Source: Candidatus Zymogenus saltonus
Lineage (GTDB): Bacteria; Desulfobacterota; Zymogenia; Zymogenales; Zymogenaceae
Direction: 5' to 3'
Assembly: GCA_016929395.1 (NCBI GenBank)
Contig: JAFGIX010000022.1
Span: forward strand, 1 to 64,000
Length of the DNA: 64,000 nt
Shown: in pieces, positions 36,967 to 45,872 of the stretch
How the letters are laid out: each line of letters starts with the position of its first letter
How positions within the stretch are numbered: the stretch's first letter is position 1
Position numbers and translations under genes: made by a program
Notes under the pieces: generated by a model
The model's database searches: none
What the model was told of the DNA's origin: nothing
Seen by the model: only the letters and a program-made list of their open reading frames with translations

Positions 36967-37062
36967 ATTCGCCCGAACCGCCCCTTCTGTCTTATCAGGT
37001 TTTTCAATCCTCTCTGAAGTTTTTTCTCGCCGTTTTAGAATTTTACCTATTCCGTCTATTGC

Positions 37063-37398
37063 TTATCCAAAAACGAGACATTCCATTATTGGACTTTTAT
37101 CGGAGATAAACATGAACAAATTCACTTTAGCCCAAATCTCCGATTTTGTCAAGGGCAGTTTAGCCTTCCGGTTGCGTATTAATCGGATGAGGGAGAACTT
37201 GTACATGTACTAAGAAAATGTTAAATCGCAGTTGGAGGGCTCAAGCTGCGTGCCCTAAAAATAATCCCCGTTCAATTAAAATCGCACCGAAATGCACCGA
37301 TCACTCTCAATATCCAAATCTCTTGGTTTCTTAGGAACCCCTTGTTCAGTTGGTTCAATAAATATCCCCTTCAAGCCTTCGTTCTTTCGGGGCGGGGA
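37063..37398. other. intergenic stretch without a supported gene
   Basis: Between the mobA open frame and the metallophosphatase I find no gene. A hairpin CGGGGA-TTAT-TCCCCG (37393-37408) overlaps the metallophosphatase stop codon, but there is no T-run. Confidence 0.35.
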
Positions 37399-38346
37399 TT
37401 ATTCCCCGACGGCGGCTGGATGGTGCTCCTTGAGCCAGTGGTAGTACTCGTTTTCTACCTTGCTTACCTTCGGATCCCTCTTGACCAGCAGCCCCGCGGG
37501 GAGGATCTCGCCTGTGTACGTCTTCTTTCCCGATCCGCCGAAGGTTACCGTCACCCTCCCTATCCTTTTCCCTTGCTTGTCTCCTGCAACCATTGTCGTG
37601 TTTCCCACCTCGATCGGCCTCGGAATCGGGTTGGGACGGCTTAGGGTGATTACGAGGTCGATTCCGGGGACGTTCTTGGCCAGGAGGTTTGCTTCGACCC
37701 TCTCCATCGCCAACAGCGCCACGACGAGGTCGCAGCTTCCGCGAAGCTCCTCAACCGCCTTTTTGGCCGCCCTCTCAGGGTCGGTGATGATAAAGGTATC
37801 AACATCGTGGGCTCCGGAGGCGGTCCCTCCCATGACGCCGAAAAAGCCGATCCGTTTTCCCTCCACCTCCTTTACAACCGTTGCCTTGAAGACCGGCTCC
37901 ATCGTCCCAACGGAGAGGAGGTTTGCGCTGATTGGTGTGAAGCTTGCCGATTCGGTAAGCTCCTTCAGGTAGTCGAGGCCGCCGGCGAGGTCGTTTTGCC
38001 CCACGTTTACGATGTCGTATCCTATCTCGCTCATCCCTAAGGCGGAGTACTTCGCCGAGGTCAGGTCCAGATCTTCGGTCAAGGACGAGACCCTTATCCG
38101 TTCAAAGAGGGAGTTACCCGCATCGACCACGATGACGTTCGGATAGCCGCTCTTTACGCCGTTTATCAGCGTTGCCCGCCGGGCGTACCCGCCCAGCCGC
38201 TTGTTTTCTCAGACGCAGGGGAGGACATCCCCGTAGGTGTCGCAGGAGAAAACGATCGTGACCGTGTTGCTCAGGGCCTTGACCGACAGGATAGCAATCA
38301 AGATCAGCGTCAGGGCCGTTAAACTCGTAAATATGCCCTTTTTCAT
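37399..38346 (-). CDS. exported metallophosphatase-like protein, candidate selenoprotein (in-frame UGA)
   Basis: The frame encodes a 315-residue protein if UGA at 38211-38209 is read as selenocysteine (residue 46). It starts at ATG 38346 with MKKGIFTSLTALTLILIAIL, a clear signal peptide. After it comes IVFSCDTYGDVLPCV, the UGA, then ENKRLGGYARRATLI and VIVVDAGNSLF. This is the pattern of 5'-nucleotidase/UshA-like metallophosphatases, in which I recall a PCGC-xxx-LGGLARRA region; the UGA falls on the second Cys. The later IVNVGQNDLAGGLDYL is the usual NVGNHE-like motif. A hairpin right after the UGA fits a bacterial SECIS. Without readthrough, a GTG at 38130 gives a 243-residue fragment lacking the export signal. 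It follows a lipoprotein gene on the same strand. Confidence 0.72.
38179..38201 (-). promoter_or_regulatory. SECIS-like hairpin after UGA
   Basis: On the minus-strand mRNA, CUGGGCG (38196-38190) pairs with CGCCCGG (38185-38179), seven pairs including one U-G, around a GGUA loop. The loop begins 19 bases after the UGA, inside the 16-37 base range reported for bacterial SECIS elements, and its first two bases are G. An outer AGCG/CGCU pairing (38201-38198 with 38071+100 region, i.e. 38171-38168) can extend it. Confidence 0.6.
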
Positions 38347-38368
38347 CTTAGCCTTGCCTCTATTGGGT

Positions 38369-38428
38369 TTGCTCTTGTATTTCATTTTGTGTTTGCTTTT
38401 GTATTTGCTTCTATATTTGCTTCTATAT
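38369..38428. repeat. five 12-bp tandem repeats
   Basis: Units of TTGCTTCTATAT type start at 38369, 38381, 38393, 38405 and 38417. On the minus strand they are in frame with the metallophosphatase and would encode KYRS/KYKS four-residue repeats, with an in-frame ATG at 38385 upstream of the preferred start. Confidence 0.7.
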
Positions 38429-38499
38429 TTGATATATCCGTTCTCATTTTTGTCTATTCAGCCGATACAGACATGGGGGTTTCAGTAATCTATTATACC

Positions 38500-39891
38500 T
38501 CATCTGTCCGACATCCGAACCACATTTTTTACGTCCTTCAGCGGCGCGTCGATCCTGAATGGGACGAAGGCGATGCTTATCTCGTCAATTCGGCATAGGT
38601 ATGAGGCGACCTTTAGAAGCTCCCCTTCCGCGATGGGGGCGTCTGTCTTCCAGTCGGTGACCTGGAGCTTGATAACGAGCCTCTCCGGCCTTCCCACAAT
38701 AAAGACTGCGTTGTTGCAGACGTTGTTTATCAGCGGCGCCACCTGCTTGAGATCGTTATACGATTTTTCCCTCATCATCTGGCGGTGGTACGCCATGATA
38801 AAGAAGTAGTCGACACCCTCGCCGTTTTTGTCAGTCTTGAACTCGCCGATGTCCTGGGAGAACCACGCCAGGGCGAGGTCCGGCCGTATTGCGGATTCGT
38901 AGGAGAGGTTTACGGCGAACCTGAGTCGGGGATTGATCCCCCTCGCCCCCGCCATTATCCTCTTCGCCACGAGGGCAAGGCGCCTCGACTTGAAGGAAGA
39001 CCATCTCCAGAACTCGTCTGTGTACTCCCTGACGTAATATTTCGTGCCGGCGGAGTTGAGGTACGGCGATACGTATAACGACTCGGGCCTGATCTTATTC
39101 CCGTAGAGCCTCGATGCGCCGTCTCCCATCCCCTCGGCGTGCCTGAGTATAAGGTCGTCCTGAAAGAGAATCCCGTCGATGTCGTATCGGGCAAGGTCTT
39201 CGTATATATTCACGAGCCTTGTGACCTCGCGGTCGTCGAAGATGTCCACGCCTAAGGAGGGGACTATCTTTTTGCTTTCAAAATCGTAGGAGTAGAGGTT
39301 GTTCTCGCTCCTCCCGTAGACCGCGTATTTCGTGGTCATCCATGCGTAGATCGAAAGCCCGTTTGCTCTGGCTGCTGTGATCATCGGCGTCAGGGCATCG
39401 GCCACCACGGGTGCGTGCCTAGTCCTGAAGTAGACGCCGGAGTCGGCCCCCGGCTCGACAAAGGGGTAAAAGCGGTCTCCCCTGTTGTGGAAGACCCTGA
39501 CGATTACCGTGTCGGCGCCCGCCTCCCTTATCTTTGACATCTCCTCAACGAGCCCCTCCTTCGTCTTTGAGGAGAAGAGGAGCACCTGAAAGCCGACGAT
39601 CCTTTCAATATCCTTCCCCTCTTTTTCTACACCCCACTCTGTCTCCGGCTTTTTCTCTTCAGTGATGTGGAGTTCCGTGGGCGCCGTTTCAGCCGGTGCG
39701 GTCTCCGCGGGCGTCGTCTCCGATATAGCGCCCCGGCAGCCCCCCTCCGTCACATCCTTGAGGTCGTTTGTGGCGCAGCTCGATCCCAGAAAGACGAGGC
39801 TTGCTATGAGGAGAGGAAACAGCGGCCGAGCCCTTGTGTCTTTAAATCCGGATGCTCTTGGTAAATTTGTTGATATTGCCATATTTGTCAA
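38500..39891 (-). CDS. PgaB C-terminal-like glycoside hydrolase, putative lipoprotein
   Basis: A 463-residue exported protein. The N-terminus has a hydrophobic stretch ending LVFLGSSCATND, a plausible though imperfect lipobox, then a Thr/Glu/Pro-rich linker (PAETAPAETAPTE). From about residue 95 the sequence resembles the C-terminal hydrolase domain of PgaB (GH153-like): GADTVIVRVFHNRGDRFYPF, LSIYAWMTTKYAVYG, DIDGILFQDDLILR and VDYFFIMAYHRQM. PgaB deacetylates and cleaves poly-N-acetylglucosamine in the periplasm; the deacetylase half is absent here. It may trim an exopolysaccharide. It lies upstream of the UGA-containing metallophosphatase on the same strand. Confidence 0.72.
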   Translation of the reverse strand: MTNMAISTNLPRASGFKDTRARPLFPLLIASLVFLGSSCATNDLKDVTEGGCRGAISETTPAETAPAETAPTELHITEEKKPETEWGVEKEGKDIERIVGFQVLLFSSKTKEGLVEEMSKIREAGADTVIVRVFHNRGDRFYPFVEPGADSGVYFRTRHAPVVADALTPMITAARANGLSIYAWMTTKYAVYGRSENNLYSYDFESKKIVPSLGVDIFDDREVTRLVNIYEDLARYDIDGILFQDDLILRHAEGMGDGASRLYGNKIRPESLYVSPYLNSAGTKYYVREYTDEFWRWSSFKSRRLALVAKRIMAGARGINPRLRFAVNLSYESAIRPDLALAWFSQDIGEFKTDKNGEGVDYFFIMAYHRQMMREKSYNDLKQVAPLINNVCNNAVFIVGRPERLVIKLQVTDWKTDAPIAEGELLKVASYLCRIDEISIAFVPFRIDAPLKDVKNVVRMSDR

Positions 39892-39959
39892 AGAGTGATT
39901 AAGGAGGTTCGGCCTTTGATGTCGTTAGGGTCGATTTAATCAAGCGCAAGCACTGAAAA

Positions 39960-40610
39960 CTACCTGAAATGAAACTTGAGATCGGAGAAGCTGTCTATGA
40001 TGATGTCGGCCCCCGCGTCTTTGAGGTCTTCCATCCGGCCGAAGCCGTAGGAAACCCCGCAGGAGATGACGCCCGCCGCCTTTGCCGAGAGGACGTCGTC
40101 CACGGTGTCGCCGACCATCACGGTCTTTTCCGGGGCGACGTTGAAGCTCTCGATGGTCAGGTAAAGGGGGGCGGGGTCCGGCTTCATCTTGGGGGTCGAG
40201 TCTGACCCGACTATGAGGTCTATATGGTCGGCCATACCCAAGGCGGTTACCACCCTCTCGGCCATCCTGACGAGCTTGTTTGTGACCACCGCCTTCCTCT
40301 TTTCGATGCCGGCGAGCGTCTCGATGACGCCGGGGAAGGGGACGGTAGTGTCCAGGAGGTGACTCTCGAGGTACTCGATGTAGGTCCTTATCGTCTCGTA
40401 TTTCTCCTCCTCGCTTTTGCCGGTCATGTTCTTAAATACATTTGTTATCCCGTTTCCCACAAGCTCCCTTGTCTCCGCATCGGTAAGGGCCTTCATACCG
40501 AATGACTTCAGGGTGTGGTTGATGGTCGCCTTGAGGTCGTCCTTCGAGTCCGCGAGCGTTCCGTCAAGGTCGAATATAAAGAGGTCGATTTCCCTAATGA
40601 TCTTTTCCAT
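39960..40610 (-). CDS. HAD-family phosphatase, phosphoglycolate phosphatase-like
   Basis: A 216-residue HAD hydrolase with all four motifs: FDLDGTLADS (nucleophile Asp), a Thr in VVTNK, Lys in KMKPDPAPLY and GDTVDDVLSAKAAG. The cap domain lies between motifs I and II, as in Gph-type phosphoglycolate phosphatases. Other HAD substrates (for example pyrophosphate or nucleotides) are possible. It stands about 225 bases from the divergent decarboxylase gene. Confidence 0.85.
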   Translation of the reverse strand: MEKIIREIDLFIFDLDGTLADSKDDLKATINHTLKSFGMKALTDAETRELVGNGITNVFKNMTGKSEEEKYETIRTYIEYLESHLLDTTVPFPGVIETLAGIEKRKAVVTNKLVRMAERVVTALGMADHIDLIVGSDSTPKMKPDPAPLYLTIESFNVAPEKTVMVGDTVDDVLSAKAAGVISCGVSYGFGRMEDLKDAGADIIIDSFSDLKFHFR

Positions 40611-40834
40611 TTCTTTTTTCTTTTTATTGCCTTTAGTTAAAAACCAGTATTGACCGCAGAGTGTAATAATATAGTAAAGCCTTTAAAAAGACAAATTAAA
40701 AAGTTAAAATTTTGGTTTTTCGCTCGACCCGTTTATGTCTTGGTTCCGCTTTTTAAGCCTTCAAACAGTTTTGTCTTTATAAATCTAAAGCTTTGTGATA
40801 GAATTCTCTGGTATTTTATAAAGGAAATAATAAA

Positions 40835-42274
40835 ATGAGTGATGAGGTAAATATAAACAGGACGCTCTCCTTTTCCAGGGAAGATATGCGAAGGATCGGC
40901 TACAGGGTGATAGACCTCCTTGTGGATCAATTGGCGGACCTTGGCGAAAAGCCGGCGTCAAGTACGGCCAAGAGGGCGGACATGGAATACATCATCTCGG
41001 AGTCGGTTCCCGAAGAGGGCTCAGACTTCGAGGTCGTCCTCGATACGGTTGTCAAAGACATCATGGGAAATAACATGTTCGAGAACCACCCGAGGTTTTT
41101 CGGCTTTATTCCGGGACCGGGAAACTTCGTGGGTACCATGGCGGACGCCCTGGCAAGCGGGTTCAATATAATCACCTGCACGTGGTTCGAGAGCTCCGGG
41201 GCGGCGGCGGTGGAGCTCGCGGCGATACGGTGGCTTGCCGAGCTCCTGAGGCTTCCCGCTGGGGCGGGGGGCATGTTCGTCAGCGGCGGCTCCGAGGCGA
41301 ACCTGACGGGCCTCGCCGTGGCGAGGCGGGTAAAGCTTGGAAACGACATAGGTAAGGGCGCCATTTACTTTTCCGACCAGACCCACTCCTCCGTGGAGAA
41401 GGGGTTGATGGTTCTGGGGTTTGGCCGCGATCGGATAAAAAAGATCGCAACGGACGACCTGTTTCAAATAAAAATCGACGCCCTCAAGGACGCCATAGCC
41501 GAGGACAGGAAGGAGGGGAAGCTCCCCTTTCTGGTAATCGCTAACGCCGGGACGACGAACACCGGGGCGGTAGATCCCTTGGTCGAACTTTCTGAGCTCT
41601 GCAAAGAGGAGGGATTGTGGCTCCACGCGGACGGGGCATTCGGGGCGTCTGCCGTAATAACGGAGAAGGGGGCCTCCATCCTTAGCGGGATTGAGCGAGT
41701 GGACTCCCTCTCCATCGATCCGCATAAGTGGCTCTTCCAGCCGTTCGGGATCGGGTGCGTCCTTGTCAGGGACGCGAACCTCTTGAGGGAGACCTTCCAG
41801 ATTCGGCCGGAGTATATGCAGGACGCTGAGGTGCTTCATGGCGAGGTCAACTTCTACGAGCTAGGGATTCATATGAGCCGGAACTTCAAGGCGCTGAAGC
41901 TCTGGATGTCGCTCAAGCTCTTCGGCCTCGATGCGTTCAGGGAGGCGATCTCCTGGGGGTTTACCCTTGCCGAGCACGCAGAGGAGGTTCTTAAAAAGTC
42001 CGGCAGGTGGCAGGTGGCGGCGCCCGCGAGTCTCGCCATCGTGGCCTTCAGGTTTGTTCAGAAGGATTTGTCCGAAGAGGAGGTAGACGAAGTGAACAAT
42101 AAGATTGTCGACATGATGGTAGACGACCGGTTCGCGATGGTAAGCTCAACGAAACTGAGGGGAAGGGTGTTCCTCAGGATGTGCACGATAAATCCGAGGA
42201 CGACCTTTGAGGACATCGAGGAGACGATAGCGAGGCTCGAGAGGTTCGGGGTGGAGATCGTGGAGGAGAAATGA
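40835..42274 (+). CDS. PLP-dependent group II amino acid decarboxylase
   Basis: A 479-residue fold-type I enzyme of the glutamate/aromatic amino acid decarboxylase group. The PLP lysine is Lys298 in SIDPHKWLFQPFG. Other landmarks are NHPRFFGFIPGP, GMFVSGGSEANLTGLAVAR, ANAGTTNTGAVDPL and WLHADGAFG. It releases CO2 from an amino acid to give an amine; aromatic amino acids are the likeliest by similarity, but glutamate or others cannot be excluded. The stop overlaps the next ATG (ATGA), so the GNAT gene is translationally coupled. Confidence 0.88.
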   Translation: MSDEVNINRTLSFSREDMRRIGYRVIDLLVDQLADLGEKPASSTAKRADMEYIISESVPEEGSDFEVVLDTVVKDIMGNNMFENHPRFFGFIPGPGNFVGTMADALASGFNIITCTWFESSGAAAVELAAIRWLAELLRLPAGAGGMFVSGGSEANLTGLAVARRVKLGNDIGKGAIYFSDQTHSSVEKGLMVLGFGRDRIKKIATDDLFQIKIDALKDAIAEDRKEGKLPFLVIANAGTTNTGAVDPLVELSELCKEEGLWLHADGAFGASAVITEKGASILSGIERVDSLSIDPHKWLFQPFGIGCVLVRDANLLRETFQIRPEYMQDAEVLHGEVNFYELGIHMSRNFKALKLWMSLKLFGLDAFREAISWGFTLAEHAEEVLKKSGRWQVAAPASLAIVAFRFVQKDLSEEEVDEVNNKIVDMMVDDRFAMVSSTKLRGRVFLRMCTINPRTTFEDIEETIARLERFGVEIVEEK

Positions 42275-42721
42275 TGAAATACATTGAGGGACTCAGACTC
42301 GTGCTCGCCGACGGGTCGGCTCTCAATACTATAAAGACGTTGCTTGGGGGAAACGGCCTTCCCATCGAGGATGTCCCCGAGAAGCTGGGGGGTGCTGTAC
42401 CTCGGCTATGCTGGCGAAGAGTTTATCGGCATTGGCGGGATTGAGGCCTTCGGAGGATGCGGGCTCTTGCGCTCGGTTGTCGTTGTCGAGGAGTCAAGGG
42501 GGAGGGGATACGGCTCCGGCCTCTGCGATCTCCTTATCGAGGAGGCGGTTGGGAGGGGAATATCGGAGCTTTACCTCCTGAAGACCACAGCCCCAGGTTT
42601 CTTCGAGAAGATAGGCTTCGAGCGAATTGCGAGGGCTGAGGCGCCCGGGGAAATCAGGGGAAGCACGGAGTTTTCCCTGCTCTGCCCGGAGACGGCAGTC
42701 TTGATGAAGAGGGCGATTTAG
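42271..42721 (+). CDS. GNAT acetyltransferase (ArsN2-like), apparently frameshifted
   Basis: Two frames together make one GNAT protein. The ATG at 42271 (GGAGGAG upstream) begins MMKYIEGLRLVLADG and continues to LPIEDVPEKLGG. The frame then breaks at a run of six G (42387-42392), and the rest continues one frame over: LYLGYAGEEFIGIGG, GLLRSVVVVEESRGRGYGSGL (acetyl-CoA loop), LYLLKTTAPGFFEKIGF and EFSLLCPETAVLMK. This is the pattern of ArsN2-type acetyltransferases linked to arsenic resistance, though no ars genes are near. Removing one G restores the reading frame. It may be a real mutation, a sequencing error or slippage on the G-run. Confidence 0.75.
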
Positions 42722-42805
42722 TGAGCGGTTATCCAGTTATGCCGGTTTCGTAAAACCGATGATCATCATCTTCCCTGAACCTGATTGTTTAAGGCATCAA
42801 TCCAC

Positions 42806-43543
42806 CTAACCCGCCCAGGGGAGGGATTCCAGCTTATCCGAAAGCGTCTTGAGCCTGACCCATCCGATGAGGCCGGTGTTTGTTTTTACCAGATACCAGT
42901 CGCAGAAGAAATCGCCGCCGTCTTCGCATTTAGGCGACGGGTCGCAGGCAATGATCAGGATTTTGCTTGTGGGGAGCGTTTCGGCCACGACGTTTTTTTC
43001 ACCGCGGGTCTTGTATACCGGGAAGCTCTCCTTGACGGTCGCTTCAATACCCACGTAGTAGAGTTCCTGGGAAACGTGGTTCAGCCTGCCAGAAGAGTCG
43101 TCGAGAAGATATTTCTCCTTCATAGACCAGAAGCCCATCCAGATATTCACCATAACGATCCCGTTTCCGGAATACGAAGGCAGGCCGGAGAAGCCGCCCA
43201 TCTCCTTTATTGTAGAGCCGTCGTACCGGAAGAGGAGGTATTCGTAGTCGTAGCCCTCCCCGTAGGAGATCACCGCTATCTCTTTGTACGGGTCATACCT
43301 TTTAACGTCCACGACAAAAAAGCCGTTGATATCGGCGTCCTTAAATTTTCCGATTACGGATGTTTCGTTTACGAAGAGCGCGAATCCCCCCATTGCGCGA
43401 TTTAGTGTAAAGGAGATTTTATCGGGGATCCCGTCCCCGTTCAGATCGGCGTTGGCGGTCTTCATCACCTCTTCGCCGAATCCGGCCGTTGCGGCGAAAA
43501 CGAGCAGCGAAAAAAACAGTGTTAAAATAGTAAGCTTTTTCAT
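42806..43543 (-). CDS. exported protein with calcium-loop segment and SH3-like C-terminus
   Basis: The ATG at 43543 begins MKKLTILTLFFSLLVFAATA, a classic signal peptide, and GGAG sits before it; the TTG twelve bases upstream overlaps that ribosome site and is not used. The mature part starts with ADLNGDGIPDKISF, an EF-hand or FG-GAP-like acidic loop, followed by beta-rich sequence. The last 60 residues (CDWYLVKTNTGLIGWVRLKTL) look like a bacterial SH3 domain. Function unknown; periplasmic or surface location expected. Confidence 0.75.
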   Translation of the reverse strand: MKKLTILTLFFSLLVFAATAGFGEEVMKTANADLNGDGIPDKISFTLNRAMGGFALFVNETSVIGKFKDADINGFFVVDVKRYDPYKEIAVISYGEGYDYEYLLFRYDGSTIKEMGGFSGLPSYSGNGIVMVNIWMGFWSMKEKYLLDDSSGRLNHVSQELYYVGIEATVKESFPVYKTRGEKNVVAETLPTSKILIIACDPSPKCEDGGDFFCDWYLVKTNTGLIGWVRLKTLSDKLESLPWAG

Positions 43544-43555
43544 ATGTGTCTCCAA

Positions 43556-43761
43556 TTATTTTCTATATATTCAAGATGGTCAACACTTTTTTTGTATTTG
43601 AACTTAAGATGTGGTTTTTTTTAGGATGGTGTTTAAGATGTTAAAAATACCTTATTATTTAGGTAATATAACCTATCAGGTAATTTATTACGTGTCAAAC
43701 CTTTTAATGACCTTTTTACAAAAATTCTCTTTATGCCTTAAAAAGGGGAAAAATTGCATTA
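43556..43761. other. AT-rich spacer
   Basis: About 200 AT-rich bases with an AGGTAATATAACCT inverted repeat near 43661 and no gene. Confidence 0.3.
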
Positions 43762-44316
43762 TTATGATTTGAATACTACACCCTCATTGAAAACAAAATT
43801 CGCTTCTATACTTACATCATCAGTATCTGTAATCCTCAACATTACATTTTTGTGCTTAAATTGATTGGTATCTTTATCATGCAACCTAAGCTCAACTTTC
43901 TCAAAATCCATAGGGTCTATATATACTTTTTTATGTTCTATTTCTCTGGGTGTTGGAGTATCTTTAAAAAATAAATCTATTTTTTTTACTCCAAGTGGTT
44001 TAGTGTTGTTACAATTTATAAGTTCTATAAATACGTTATGGAATGTTGAATGATATTGTATTTTTACTGTATTTATTGAAAAAGACATTTTAAAATCTTT
44101 ATCCCTTGCCTTTATTAAATATTCGATTTGAGATTCCTGTAAATTTAATTGTCTCTTATGTAATTCCAATTGTTTCTTCTGTATTTTAAATTTGTGCCAA
44201 TTCCATAAAAAAGTAGATATTGTGGCAAATAAGGCGGCTAATGCTGTAAGAAAAGCGTTTGTAACACTAGCTATCGAATTTAAATTTTCTAAATCCACAT
44301 CTAGTCCTACCTTCAT
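43762..44316 (-). CDS. hypothetical membrane-anchored coiled-coil protein
   Basis: Not a recognised family. The 184 residues comprise one membrane helix (about 18-40), a Gln/Lys/Leu coiled coil (about 41-75, with KQLELHKRQLNLQESQ) and a beta-rich C-terminal half with several D/T/N turns (HDKDTNQFKHKNVML). The gene is AT-rich and lies ten bases after another AT-rich membrane gene, so the two are probably one operon and a small acquired block. Confidence 0.65.
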   Translation of the reverse strand: MKVGLDVDLENLNSIASVTNAFLTALAALFATISTFLWNWHKFKIQKKQLELHKRQLNLQESQIEYLIKARDKDFKMSFSINTVKIQYHSTFHNVFIELINCNNTKPLGVKKIDLFFKDTPTPREIEHKKVYIDPMDFEKVELRLHDKDTNQFKHKNVMLRITDTDDVSIEANFVFNEGVVFKS

Positions 44317-44326
44317 GAAATTTTTA

Positions 44327-44842
44327 TTAAGGTTTCAATACTTCTCCAATTTCAACGCGACAACCATGAAGTTCAAACAAGCTTTTGTTCTTAACAGCTT
44401 TTTCTTTATCTGGATATTCAACAGTCATTCCCTCCTGTAGGTCAGAATTTATTCTTGAATATGGAATGCCTTTCATTTCAGAAAGTTTTTTTATTAAAAA
44501 ATGGGCTTTTTTTGTATCTTCTGGCTTATAGACAGTAAGTTGATAAATAGTGCTGTATCTGAAATTGCAAAAGCGGCACATTTTAGCTTCTTTTGGTATG
44601 CTTTCTCCACACTGTGGACATTGCTTTTTTGAAAGTCTTTCTTCTTCTGCGGCTTTTTCAAATTCCTGAAATTGCCTCTTAACTTGTTTCTTTTTTTTCT
44701 GTTCATTCTTAATGTAAAAGTGTCCACCTACAACGGAAGCTACACCTAAAATAAATGTTAGAATACCAATACCACCAACAAATAAAAGAAAAGGAGAAAC
44801 AACTATTAATACAACACCCAATAATTCAAGAAAGCATCCCAT
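44327..44842 (-). CDS. membrane protein with zinc ribbon
   Basis: A 171-residue protein with two N-terminal hydrophobic segments (about 5-27 and 29-43), a charged Lys/Gln/Glu helix (KKKKQVKRQFQEFEKAAEEE) and a zinc ribbon with two C-x2-C knuckles, CPQC and CRFC (about 75-92). The C-terminal part (VYKPEDTKKAHFLIKKLSEM) is unassigned. Zinc-ribbon membrane proteins of this kind recur in this window at 49938, 55552 and 61165. First gene of a two-gene AT-rich unit. Confidence 0.68.
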   Translation of the reverse strand: MGCFLELLGVVLIVVSPFLLFVGGIGILTFILGVASVVGGHFYIKNEQKKKKQVKRQFQEFEKAAEEERLSKKQCPQCGESIPKEAKMCRFCNFRYSTIYQLTVYKPEDTKKAHFLIKKLSEMKGIPYSRINSDLQEGMTVEYPDKEKAVKNKSLFELHGCRVEIGEVLKP

Positions 44843-45017
44843 TTTATCTTTCCTGTTTTCTATACTTTTATCATCAAGGCTTTTAATTGAGTCGTATAGT
44901 TAATAAAGAAAGTATACACAAAGTGACAAGTCTATTCAAGTGGAAAATATAACACAAAAAATTGTTAATATTGAAGATATTAGTACCACAGTCAGGACAA
45001 GTTGTTCAATAGCTTTT

Positions 45018-45845
45018 TTATTCCTCCCCCCAGGCCTTTTTACTCCTCTCTATCTTCTTCTTCTGGTTCTTCCACGTCTCGGTGGTGAGAAACGACTCCT
45101 CCCACCTGTTAAGCATCTTCTCGTATAGGGAGTAGGGGACGGCGAACGTCATCTCGTCGGTCTTGAGGAACTTCCTGCATGACGGGTCGAAGCCGCCGAG
45201 GACGGCGAATTCTTTATTGTCCTTCAGGTATTTAGCCGGCCATGTCACCACGTCGCTGCAGCCGGGGCCGAAGGGCGACCTCACAGCATCGATGTCGGCC
45301 GTTATGAAGGCGGTGAGGACCGCAAGGCCGCTCATCGCCTCGGGGCGCGCGAAGAAGACAACGGTGACCGGAACCTCCCCCTCCTTGAATTGGCCGATCC
45401 GTTTTACGACGCAGTACCTGGCGGCGGCTTTTGGCGGGTCCATGGCGTCGAAGAAGGCCTTTGCCGCCTCCGGGGAGGCGGCGTAGCGCTCCCCCTCAAT
45501 GATGCCGGGGATCCCTGTGGAGATGAAGGGGGGGTGCATGTGGAGGTAGGGGTTCATGAACCCGAGGTAGAAGGCCCCGCCAAGGCACCCGAACCGCTCG
45601 GCGTCGAAGCAGGCGGCGGCGTTTTTCTTCCTCGCCCGCCAGATGATCCCCAGGACGCAGGCGAAATTTTCCATTACCGACTGCCAGTCGATTTCCCCCT
45701 TCTCCTCCGCCTCGCGGCTTATAGGCGTCTGCGGTTTGGGGGAGACGCAGTCCTCCGGCTCCTCGTCGGTCCATATCACCCCCATCGGCTCCTCGTCGAG
45801 ACCCAGGGCAGACAGAAATTCTGCGAGCCTGTCATCGTTTTTCAT
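45018..45845 (-). CDS. DUF169 family protein
   Basis: A 275-residue protein matching the DUF169 pattern: an N-terminal LGLDEEPMGVIWTDEEP, a middle Cys-containing AACFDAERFGCLGGAFYLGF, and a C-terminal GPGCSDVVTWPAKYL. DUF169 proteins are common in strict anaerobes and archaea and have no settled function; the conserved cysteines suggest a cofactor or metal. It lies 27 bases after an exported propeller protein gene in the same direction. Confidence 0.8.
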   Translation of the reverse strand: MKNDDRLAEFLSALGLDEEPMGVIWTDEEPEDCVSPKPQTPISREAEEKGEIDWQSVMENFACVLGIIWRARKKNAAACFDAERFGCLGGAFYLGFMNPYLHMHPPFISTGIPGIIEGERYAASPEAAKAFFDAMDPPKAAARYCVVKRIGQFKEGEVPVTVVFFARPEAMSGLAVLTAFITADIDAVRSPFGPGCSDVVTWPAKYLKDNKEFAVLGGFDPSCRKFLKTDEMTFAVPYSLYEKMLNRWEESFLTTETWKNQKKKIERSKKAWGEE

Positions 45846-45872
45846 TTTGTATCCTTCGTTCTGGCTGAATAT

